Shown here in pieces: positions 10,133 to 18,594 of a DNA stretch of 64,000 bases. A program made the position numbers and the translations under genes. Origin of the DNA: Cryoendolithus antarcticus (lineage: Eukaryota; Ascomycota; Dothideomycetes; Cladosporiales; Cladosporiaceae); contig NAJO01000026.1 in NCBI GenBank assembly GCA_002077065.1, forward strand, positions 62,001-126,000, in the 5' to 3' direction. The stretch's first letter is position 1. Each line of letters starts with the position of its first letter. The notes below the pieces were generated by a model, which saw only the letters and a list, made by a program, of their open reading frames with translations, ran no database searches and had not been told where the DNA came from.

Positions 10133-12187
10133 TCACCGCACCTTGACCATCTCACTCCCCATCCCCTTCCCCACCGCCTCCTTCGCAAGTCGCATATCCA
10201 TCCTCGTCAATCCCATCGTGGGAGCATACTCCCCAAACTCCAGCAAAATCTGCTCCAACCCCCTTTTAATCTCAATTGTAACCTCATCAATACTCTCCAC
10301 TTTCCGACTCGCTGGATTTTGCGGATCAAAGTCCACATCCGTCCAACTCGGTGTGAGCTGAGCGAGGAAGGACTGGATGTCGTTGATTGTGGCTGTGAAC
10401 GCCCTGATGATAACAGGGATGTCCCGTGACACTTGCCCGTAGTCGTCTTCGGTCTTGCTCGCGAGGACGAGTGCTGTGAGACTGCGGACCGCGTGCAGTA
10501 TGTTGATACGATGGCTGTTCGGGACTCCGAAGACTGCAACTTGTGATATGCGTGCGAGAGGCTGCCGAAAGGGTATACCAACCGGCGAGCGTAGCACGCT
10601 CATAAAGGCACCGTTCACGCGCGCCGCAACACCTTGCGGACTAAGCTGCGTACGCTGCTCGGCTGTGAGGGCGCGGTCATATCCCAGCTGCTTCGCCTTC
10701 ATTGCCAACTTCTTAGCGATAGGACTCAACGGCGACTGAGCTCCAGGGTGTTGCCCTACGCTCTTGGCGATGTTGCCTGCCGTGGATCCTGTCCCTGCTG
10801 GTGGCGGGATAGCGACGCGTGGATCGACAGTGACTCCTTTGTTGGCGATCTTGGGCAGACCATAGCTCTGCTGCTGTTGCTGAGAGTTGACGAGACTCTC
10901 GTACTGCCGACGCTGCAACTCTGCCTCGGCGAGCTTTCCCTCACCATCCGCAGGCGCCAAGGCTACTTGTATACGTGTCCGGACACCCTCGAGCTCAGCC
11001 AGACAGAGGCCGCTAACCTGCTGCCAGGTACTACTTTGCGCGCGCTCGACGTCCTTGAAAAGCGACTTTCTTCTTGACGGAAATGATGTGCAGATGAGGT
11101 AGAGCTCCCACAAAGCGAATGACTTAGGAAGCTCCTTCTTGGACTTGAGACCGGCTAGCAGGGAGCCATTCGGATCTTCCGACCTCGCGATCGCGACACC
11201 AGACGTGTCTTTGATGGCGCCTGTCAGAGGGTAGCCTTTCTTCGTCGGCGGCTGCGAGATGTAGAAGGTGAAGACTACGTTACTCGTCTCCCACAAGAGT
11301 AGAAGCAGAAGAGACGAGCTGAACGCTTGCCAAATCAATCTAGCGGCATGGGTAAGTCCTGGTGGGCCGGAATTATACGGCAGAGTGAGGACTGTGCTCC
11401 CAATCCAGTAGGCAGACTCCCAGGCAAAGCGGCGGACAAAGACGAAGTACACAAAACCGATCGTTGCGATGCTTAGGATTGTGCCTTGAAAGCACCACTT
11501 CAGCAAGGGTAGCGCGCGGTCTGACAGAGTGAGGATGGAGACCTCGGGCAGAGGCGCGTCCAGGACATCTGGTGACTGTGCGCTCGATCCCGCCTGGTCA
11601 GACACTGTCACACCATCGTAATCAAAGTACCAGTGCACTGCCGCCTGCGCGACTGCAAGCACGCCGAATAGTGTCCGCAGCAGTATTGGGTTCTCGTTCA
11701 GCCTGGGCCGCTCGTAGCTCCTTCCCTCGTCCACCCATCCCAGATGTCCCTTCGCGCCCTTTGACCAAATGAACACCTCCCCGAAGAAGTATGCCGAGAA
11801 CAGGTACCATCCCAAGCTCAGCCACGCGCTCTTCGAAGTGATTAGCTGGAAGGCAGTCTCCAGTCCGGAAGTCGTGTTGCGCTCGCCAATGTGATGTCTC
11901 GATAGCCGGATGACGAAGACTGCCAATACAGGGAGGAACAGCAGTAGTGTCCGGACTCCGGTCATGCCTATAGGCAAGAAGCGCCAGATGAGGGAGGCCG
12001 AGGACATGAAGGCTGCTTCCACATAGCAGACTGCTAGCATTGCCAGGCTTGCATTCGTGAACCGGCGATGCATCGAGGGCGTCAGGAAGTCCTTGTACTG
12101 CCGCATCTTGGGTGTCGTCGCTGTTGGCAAGCTCGCGGTGGCTGCTGTGGTGCTGGCCAGCGGGTATGTTGTCGTTCGCGTGGCCAT
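10133..12187 (-). CDS. NDC1: Nuclear pore transmembrane protein Ndc1
   Basis: Ndc1 is a multi-pass nucleoporin that anchors nuclear pore complexes and, in yeasts, spindle pole bodies in the nuclear envelope. The single-exon protein is about 684 residues from the chosen ATG at 12187; an upstream in-frame ATG at 12295 would add 36 residues with no family match. The start is followed by YKDFLTPSMHRRFTNASL and about six hydrophobic helices in the first 300 residues, including a SAWLSLGWYLFSAYFFGEVFIW loop-helix. The soluble C-terminal half is helical and ends with a family-typical block (PVIIRAFTATINDIQSFLAQL, then ILLEFGEYAPTMGL). It is divergent from PEP12 across 386 bp. Confidence 0.9.
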   Translation of the reverse strand: MATRTTTYPLASTTAATASLPTATTPKMRQYKDFLTPSMHRRFTNASLAMLAVCYVEAAFMSSASLIWRFLPIGMTGVRTLLLFLPVLAVFVIRLSRHHIGERNTTSGLETAFQLITSKSAWLSLGWYLFSAYFFGEVFIWSKGAKGHLGWVDEGRSYERPRLNENPILLRTLFGVLAVAQAAVHWYFDYDGVTVSDQAGSSAQSPDVLDAPLPEVSILTLSDRALPLLKWCFQGTILSIATIGFVYFVFVRRFAWESAYWIGSTVLTLPYNSGPPGLTHAARLIWQAFSSSLLLLLLWETSNVVFTFYISQPPTKKGYPLTGAIKDTSGVAIARSEDPNGSLLAGLKSKKELPKSFALWELYLICTSFPSRRKSLFKDVERAQSSTWQQVSGLCLAELEGVRTRIQVALAPADGEGKLAEAELQRRQYESLVNSQQQQQSYGLPKIANKGVTVDPRVAIPPPAGTGSTAGNIAKSVGQHPGAQSPLSPIAKKLAMKAKQLGYDRALTAEQRTQLSPQGVAARVNGAFMSVLRSPVGIPFRQPLARISQVAVFGVPNSHRINILHAVRSLTALVLASKTEDDYGQVSRDIPVIIRAFTATINDIQSFLAQLTPSWTDVDFDPQNPASRKVESIDEVTIEIKRGLEQILLEFGEYAPTMGLTRMDMRLAKEAVGKGMGSEMVKVR

Positions 12188-12573
12188 GCTGGGTGGAATT
12201 CGGCGAGAGCTAGGGTTGCTGAGAAGATTTGCGCTACTAGTGGTAAGGACAGTGGTGCAGCATCTCGTCGCCTGTCCAGAGAATGATCTTGTCAATCTTG
12301 TCGACTATCATATACACATCGCGTCGCCAAAAGTTCACTTTGGAGCTCGCGAGTAAACAGTCTTGGCGTCCTGTTTGGGAAGCCACCCAGCAACGTCATG
12401 CATGGCATGGGTTGGCAGGCGCGATCAGGCACCGCCGTACTAGACCTACATATACCCATTACCTCTCCATAACATCTTGCTACAGCTGCCTCGATCTTGC
12501 AAGCAGTGACCATCACGCCTACGACCGCTTGATCTACTAGACCGCTAAGACTCGGCCTTGATACTCCCCCAAC
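12188..12573. promoter_or_regulatory. Shared NDC1/PEP12 promoter interval
   Basis: These 386 bp separate the two divergent start codons and must hold both promoters. No specific factor site was identified. Confidence 0.5.
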
Positions 12574-13443
12574 ATGTCCTTCCAAGACTCCGATGCGCTC
12601 GAGTGTATATCTCCATCCTCCTCCACCCATGCCCAGTACTGACCCATCCCAGCCCAACCCACAACATGGCGCCGCAGCGACGACCCCCAATACGCCGACG
12701 ACCCCGAATTCACCCGCTTCACCACCTCCCTCAGCGACCAACTCTTCAGCCTGCAATCCAACATCTCCCGGCTCTCCTCGCAAGTAGCCCTCCTCGGCAC
12801 ACGCCGCGAAACCGACCGCGTGCGTGAACGCGTAACAGACATCTTGTCCGAAACAGGGGAAGAGTTCAAGGCCATAGGCGAGGGCTTGAAGAAGGTGCAA
12901 GCGTGGCATGATCTGGGGCCGAGCCAGAAGTACACGCAGAACAAGCTGAATCAGGAGTTCAAGGCGAGTTTAACAGAGTTTCAGGGGTTGCAGAGGCAGG
13001 CACTTGAGAGGCAGAAGGCGAGTGCGACTGCTGCAAGGACGGCGTTGGAGAGTGAAGGTGGGAGCGGCACAGCAAGTGGAGGGCAGGCAGGGGACCAGCA
13101 ACAACTTTTACAGCAAGAACCACAACTGGCAGATCAAGCGGAAGTGGACTTCCAAGAAACGCTGATCATTGAGCGGGAAGCCGAGATCCAGAATATCGAG
13201 CGGAATGTCGGGGAACTGAACGAGCTGTTTAGGGATGTGGCGCATATGGTGCATGAACAAGGGCAGAGTCTGGACATCATCAGTGAGAATGTGACGAGTA
13301 CGCGGGACGATACGAGGAATGCGGATCAGCAATTGCGAACAGCGAGTAGGCATCAGAAGAGCGCGAGGGGAAAGGCGTGTTGCCTGCTGATGATATTGGT
13401 GATTGTGCTGGTGGTGATAATACTGGCAGTGGTGTTGGGCTGA
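12574..13443 (+). CDS. PEP12: Pep12-type endosomal syntaxin (Qa-SNARE)
   Basis: This Qa-SNARE drives fusion at late endosomes and the vacuole pathway. Exon 1 is only 29 nt (12574-12602, MSFQDSDAL). A 75-nt intron follows, and exon 2 starts at 12678 with DDPQYADDPEFTRFTTSLSD, in phase. The N-terminal Habc-like helices include LFSLQSNISRLSSQVALLGT and TDRVRERV; the conserved LGPSQKYTQNKLNQEF segment precedes the SNARE motif. The SNARE motif (IIEREAEIQNIERNVGELNELFRDVAHMVHEQGQ) has the expected zero-layer Gln region and ends in a Cys-flanked tail anchor (CCLLMILVIVLVVIILAVVL). The product is near 265 residues, normal for the family. A start at the later ATG 12820 would remove half of the Habc domain. 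Confidence 0.9.
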
Positions 13444-13909
13444 GCAGTGTTGTATAATGTAAGCCTGTATACGGCTATCTCCCCCTGGTCATGCCCATTC
13501 GATGGTCGATTCTCCTTCGTCTGTGCTGCTACATGCTGAACCGTGTTCGCGACGAGTACGAGAAGATCAGCGATGAGAGATTAAAGAGCTGAAGAGAGTG
13601 AGTTCTGGGCAGAGTGGTGTGTGGACTAACACAAGCTTCAATGTCAATCTCCCTGTTCAAGTCTGCAACAGAAGCATTGTTCATACCGAGAGTCGGTTTC
13701 AACGGTTAGCAATGAGAGTATCGATGTTGCTGAGTGTTGGACACGAAAGACCATGCAGTGAGATTCTTCTTGCATTCGCGAGAGACAAAGCTAGCCTGCA
13801 TGTACAGCTCTGTCCCTTCCGCTGTCATACCCTTCTCCGGAGCGCAGTCGACGTCCTCTGACTTCAACGATACACTTCCAAGCCCTCCCTTTTACAATGA
13901 TCAAGGATT
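13444..13909. other. Intergenic
   Basis: This interval lies between the convergent 3' ends of PEP12 and the SDR gene. No feature recognised. Confidence 0.5.
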
Positions 13910-14901
13910 TCAAACGACGATACTCTGCGTCAGAAAGTAATCATCCTTCTCGACCCTTGCCTTCAACTTCAGAATATCATCAACATCCCATTGTGCCCAC
14001 ACAAAGCGGCCAGACAGGAAAACCGCCTCTGGACTGGCCAGCCAAACGGCAAAGTCGCCAGGAAGACGCACTATAAGCTCCGTCAGCATCTCACCAATTC
14101 AACAACAGATACAAAAGGCTTTCAAGACATACCATCCTCAAACTCCAACAATCCATCCGGGATCCCCGCCGCCTTCGACAACGGCGTAGCAATAGCCCCC
14201 GGATGATACGTCTGCACCACCACATCAGATTCCGCCGCATCCCGCGCAAACTGCGTGATCAATGCGTTCGCGGCAGCCTTGGACGCGCCGTAGATCGAGT
14301 TCGTGGCCATGGAAAGTTGCGCGGCAGCGCTCGAAACGTAAATCACCGTTTTCGGACCGGTGTGAGGGAGCTTCAGGAACTCGGAGATCATGTAGTGTGG
14401 CGAAGTGACGTTCGTGGCGAAGACGTTGTCCATGTGGGCTGTGGAGAGGTCTTTGGTGGGCGCCATCGGGTGAGCGGCAGCGGCGTTGGGGACTAGGACG
14501 TCGATCTGCCCGACTTCTTTCAAGATCTCGGACACGCGGGGGTAGTCTGTGACGGAAGCGGCGTAGGTCGTGATCTTCAGCTTCGGGTATCCCTTTGACA
14601 GCGCCGCCTTTGCTTCATCGAGGACTTCCTGCCGGCGCTGAATGATCACCAAGTGGGCTATGCCGGCTTTGGCGAAGGACTCGGCGATGCTGTAGCCGAT
14701 TCCTGTGGCGCCGGCTGTGACGAGGACAGTCTTACCCTCGCCCTTGAAGCCGGACTTCTCGGGCGCGAGACGAGGGTAGGTGGCTTTGTGGTAGGTCTTG
14801 ATCTCGGCGGGACGGTACTCGGGGACTGTCAGGTCGAAGGCACCAGCTGAGGTCATGGGAGGGTTCTTGCGGGGAGGGGAGAGCACTGCTGCGGCGGCCA
14901 T
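13910..14901 (-). CDS. Short-chain dehydrogenase/reductase (SDR)
   Basis: This is an NAD(P)(H)-dependent oxidoreductase of the classical SDR fold; the substrate is unknown. Exon 1 runs from 14901 to about 14134. It contains the cofactor loop TAGATGIG (variant of TGxxxGxG), the NAA motif of strand 4 (VLVPNAAAA), the catalytic serine in YVSSAAAQLS and the YGASKAA active site (Tyr and Lys spaced YxxxK), then YHPGAIATPL. A ~64-nt intron follows EFED. The second exon adds RLPGDFAVWLASPEAVFLSGRFVWAQWDVDDI, the normal SDR end, with a TGA at 13910-13912. The N-terminal ~55 residues before the Rossmann fold are longer than usual. Stopping at the first exon would lose the family C-terminus. Confidence 0.88.
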
Positions 14902-15521
14902 GGCTGTGATTGAAAGAATATCGATGTTGTTGGTGGGTACTTTGGGCGGTGGACAGACGGGACAAGGTAAGATAATACTTGCTCTCTAGCTTAACAGGCT
15001 ACAGATCCTTATATGAACCTACTCCCAGCATCCAACTCGCCGAGCGGCGTCAAAGACTGCAGCCTATGTATTGTTAAGCACATGACGCGCTCCAGCATCC
15101 TCCAGCCGGGCATTGCTCGGCAGGAAGCGAGAATATTACGCCAACGAGGTAACCCAGCGCACCTATGCTTGTAAACCGGCAAGGTTTGACCGTTCGACAG
15201 AGCCACGGGAGCGGCCTTTGCACCAGCTTCCGTTCGGTGCACATACAACCTGATTAGTAAGACTGATCCTAGGTCAGTGGGTCGACTGTGCTGACTGTAT
15301 TACAGACCCTTCCCAGCAGGTTCACTGCACAATACTGCGATGTTCAGTGCCATGGATCGTCGGCCATATCGCTCGGCGATAGGAGTTGAAGCTCAGCTCG
15401 CGCACGTAGCCCAGCTTGGGCAGTCGTCTAGGCTTGGCAATGGTGAAGGTGGTCCAAGCCTTGATGACAAATCCTTCGTCCCTCACGGCGCGTCGACAGG
15501 ATCCCAATCTGCATGTCATGA
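14902..15521. other. Intergenic
   Basis: SDR promoter region and AKR 3' flank; nothing else seen. Confidence 0.5.
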
Positions 15522-16448
15522 TTAACGAGTCGCCCAATCAGATGAAAATTGGAAGCCTTGCTCACCAGTAACAAGATACTCATCCAATTCATCCATCCTC
15601 TTCATATCCGCTTCCTCAATCTCAAACCCCTCAATCTTCGCATTCTCCTCAATTCTGCTCTTATTGACACTCTTCGGCAGTGGCACGTAGCCGTGCTGTA
15701 GACTCCACCTCACCATGAGCTGAGCGGACGTGCAGTTGTACTTCTTCGCGAGGGCTAGGATCGTCGGATCCTTCATCTTGTACGCGCGAGCCAAGGGCGC
15801 GTAGGCCTCGACCAAAATGTCATGGGATTGGCAGTAAGACGTCAGCTTCGTGCGGGTGTTGAAAGGGTGGACTTCGATTTGGTTGACTGCGGGCTTTAAT
15901 CTCGGGTTGGAGGCGAGGAGCTCGTCGAGCTGGCTGGATGTCAGTATACTGAGCCGCCCTCTGTTGAGCATTGATAAACATACATGCTTCTCGCCGTAAT
16001 TCGACACACCTCCGATCTTGACCTCGCCAGCTTCCACCGCATCCTCTACAGCCTTCCAGCTTTCTAGCCGAGCTCGCTTGCCTCCGTACGGGCTGTGCAG
16101 CAGGAAGAGATCGATGTAGCCTAGCCCACACTCCTTTACACTCTTCGTGATGCTCTTCCTCGCGGTATCGTAGTCAGAGTTGCTCGCAAGCTTCGCAGTA
16201 TAGTGTACGTCTTCCCTATTCACCTCTGGATGTGTATCGAGAAAGCTCAAGATCGACTTGCCCACTTGCTTCTCGTTGTGATACATTTGCGCTGAGTCCA
16301 CAGCGCGATAGCCGGCTTCAAGAGCGTATTTGACGGCTTGTGAGGCTTCAGAGCCGGACATTAGGTAGACACCCAGATGGATGTGTGGCATGGTGAGCCC
16401 ACTGTTGAGCTTGGTTCGGGATGCGAGGGAGAACTGCTGGTTCGCCAT
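15522..16448 (-). CDS. Aldo-keto reductase
   Basis: This is a NADPH-dependent aldo-keto reductase of the small TIM-barrel type; the native carbonyl substrate is unknown. It starts [18 protein letters not shown]. The catalytic tetrad is visible: Asp and Tyr in [11 protein letters not shown], Lys in VHYTAKLAS and His in LFLLHSPYG. Family motifs continue with [18 protein letters not shown] and the cofactor segment [16 protein letters not shown]. The genomic frame is open throughout, but 15930-15983 is a 54-nt GT-AG intron (GTATGT...CAG): removing it joins NYGEKH to LDELLAS, as expected for the family. The mature protein is about 290 residues. It is a tandem-orientation neighbour of an SDR, but there is no evidence of a shared pathway. 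Confidence 0.9.
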   Translation of the reverse strand: MANQQFSLASRTKLNSGLTMPHIHLGVYLMSGSEASQAVKYALEAGYRAVDSAQMYHNEKQVGKSILSFLDTHPEVNREDVHYTAKLASNSDYDTARKSITKSVKECGLGYIDLFLLHSPYGGKRARLESWKAVEDAVEAGEVKIGGVSNYGEKHVCLSMLNRGRLSILTSSQLDELLASNPRLKPAVNQIEVHPFNTRTKLTSYCQSHDILVEAYAPLARAYKMKDPTILALAKKYNCTSAQLMVRWSLQHGYVPLPKSVNKSRIEENAKIEGFEIEEADMKRMDELDEYLVTGEQGFQFSSDWATR

Positions 16449-17208
16449 TCTTCTGAGCATAGAGAAGGGTGTTGCTTGTGTGCGACAGAAGGTGATGAGA
16501 TGCGAGAAGAGTTTGAAGAGGCGAAGTGTTCAAGATACTCACCTGATACTAACTGGCATCATCGTCTTCGGCATTATGACGTTGTACATCTGCAAAGCAA
16601 TGGCTGTTCCACTGCTTCTATGATGCGATACGGTGACCCTCAGCGCATTGCAAAAGTGGTTACCCACCGGTACACTTTGAGATAAGATTTCTGAGATGGA
16701 GGTGTCGAACGGCGTGGGCAGCTCCGTAACAATGAACAAAGAGGGCAGTAATTCGCTGCCGTGCGTTGAGTGTCTCACACCATGGGGAGCTTCTGACTGG
16801 TGCGATCTTGACGTGCGCTAGTGAACGTCACTCGAAGTGAATGATCTCGGCGGAATTCGACTTTGGGAAGAGCGTTGCGCACCAAAAATTTCGTTCGGGC
16901 AGCCAGGTCGATCTACTCGAGGTCAAGAACCACGAACGATGATATGTACCACTCACACACATCAAATGCCTCGCAGACTGGACTCATCAGTACTCGATCG
17001 TGAGCTCCAAATGCAAGACACAGATCTGATCGGGATCTCACTGGGATCTCACTTTCCCCCACCAGAAGCCCACGTGAATTCGCCAGATCTGCAGATCGCT
17101 CACCTCGCACACACTACCGGCCCCACCTGATGCCCTCGTGTCCCCTGCTCTAATTCGCTACTGTGCAGAGAGCATTGGCCTGGCCCGTCCTCGGCACCCG
17201 CTGCCATC
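16449..17208. other. Divergent intergenic region
   Basis: This 760-bp gap lies between the AKR gene (minus) and the conserved gene at 17209 (plus). It contains a tandem GATCGGGATCTCA / CTGGGATCTCA duplication near 17025-17052. No gene. Confidence 0.45.
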
Positions 17209-18141
17209 ATGGACAAGATGCATGACATGCGGCTGCCACCTTTTCGCGCGCACGGTGGGCCCTCGAATCCATATCCTCAGGTCAATCCTTACCCTCCCGT
17301 CTCGCAATACAACGCTGGGTGGCCGTCATCGTCGTCTTACCGGCCGCAGAACCAGCAGTCACACAACAAGCAGCAGCCGTACTCAATGCTCATGGACAGC
17401 AGCGCCCCGGAGGAGTCTGCGCCCTTGACTGGCGACTCCTCCTTCGATGTCCTAGACTGGCACCCAGCGTATCAGTCCTGCCAACGCTACTTTCTTGACT
17501 ACGCCCAGCACGAGCCCGGCACACAAGCCTTATGCGCATTGATCAACATCAAACTCCCCTTCCAATGGCTCACCACGCCAATCCCCTCCTCGAATCCCTC
17601 AAGTAATGGCACGTCTAGCGCCCACTCGTCAGCAAACCAATTCACCTTCACCTCCGCCCTCCCTCGAGGCAACGCCAACGGAGCCGGTGTCAGCTCGCCC
17701 AGCAGCCGCTCCGGCCCCCGAAACAGCGGCCTACGTGAACCACCAATCTTCATCTCCCTAGTCCCCTACATCCGCCGTCTAGTCGTAACCGGCTTTGACA
17801 AACCCCCAATCCTGCACGGCTTCTTCGGCGACGACTACGCGCGCGGGATTCTTCCTCACGTCGAATGCGAGCGGCGGAACTACCTTTTCGCGGCCAAGCA
17901 CGGCGGCTGGCGGACGTGCAAGAAGCAGTATGATGGCGGGAGTCAGGAGGGCGGAGTCGATGAGACGGTGCCGTTCATGAAGCCGTTGCAGGATTCGAAG
18001 GCCGAGGAGATGAATGCGGCGGATAAGGCTTGGAGTTCTTGGCTGGCGATGGAGGATTGGATGGTGGGGCCACGGGCGGTGGATGGGGAGAGGGAACGGC
18101 AGGAAAGGGAGGAAAGGGAGGAGGGGTATCATCGACGGTGA
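17209..18141 (+). CDS. Conserved fungal protein of unknown function
   Basis: The product is a 310-residue protein encoded by one exon. The N-terminus is Pro/Gln/Ser-rich and probably disordered. A conserved-looking core follows: FDVLDWHPAYQSCQRYFLDYAQHEPGTQALCALINIKLPFQW, a Ser/Asn spacer, then FISLVPYIRRLVVTGFDKPPILHGFFGDDYARGI and a Cys-containing ECERRNYLFAAKHGGW stretch. The C-terminus is highly charged (repeated RERQEREE). I recall this core in many Pezizomycotina genomes, where it carries a transferred title mentioning an apoptosis inhibitor; I cannot verify that title and see no BIR or caspase-related motif. No signal peptide or membrane segment is visible. Confidence 0.75.
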   Translation: MDKMHDMRLPPFRAHGGPSNPYPQVNPYPPVSQYNAGWPSSSSYRPQNQQSHNKQQPYSMLMDSSAPEESAPLTGDSSFDVLDWHPAYQSCQRYFLDYAQHEPGTQALCALINIKLPFQWLTTPIPSSNPSSNGTSSAHSSANQFTFTSALPRGNANGAGVSSPSSRSGPRNSGLREPPIFISLVPYIRRLVVTGFDKPPILHGFFGDDYARGILPHVECERRNYLFAAKHGGWRTCKKQYDGGSQEGGVDETVPFMKPLQDSKAEEMNAADKAWSSWLAMEDWMVGPRAVDGERERQEREEREEGYHRR

Positions 18142-18594
18142 TGATGATTTATGACTTGTGATGCATGATGACTTACTCGATGACACTGGACCCGGTGCAG
18201 CCGGAATGCATGTATAAAGATGCAGTGAGGGGACTGGAACGACGATCTGACATCAACATACAACAAGCTGCGAGTATCGGGTTTCGGTCATCGCCACGAC
18301 ACTCGGGGAGTACTTCAACTGGAGCCTCTGCTGTGCATACAGAAAGCATTCACTTGCGTCGAATGGAATTCTCCACGATGCTGTCGGGATTGGAGATGCA
18401 TGCACGCTTCGTCTGCTTGAATCAGCGACGCAGCAAGAGAAGCCCGCAGACTCGAATGTATGGCCCAACGAATTCGGCGGGAGCAGTATATACCCACCAT
18501 GCATATCCAAGAATTCAAGGAAGAGATGTTTACGAACTAGTATTTTAGAGATATACAGAAGGCGTCCGACTTGGTAGCCTCACACTTTGGGAGG
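18142..18594. other. Intergenic
   Basis: This interval lies between convergent 3' ends. No feature seen. Confidence 0.5.

Noticed and set aside
13910..16448. SDR plus AKR as a metabolic gene cluster
   Set aside because: Only two generic oxidoreductases, 620 bp apart in the same orientation, with no core biosynthetic enzyme, transporter or regulator between them.
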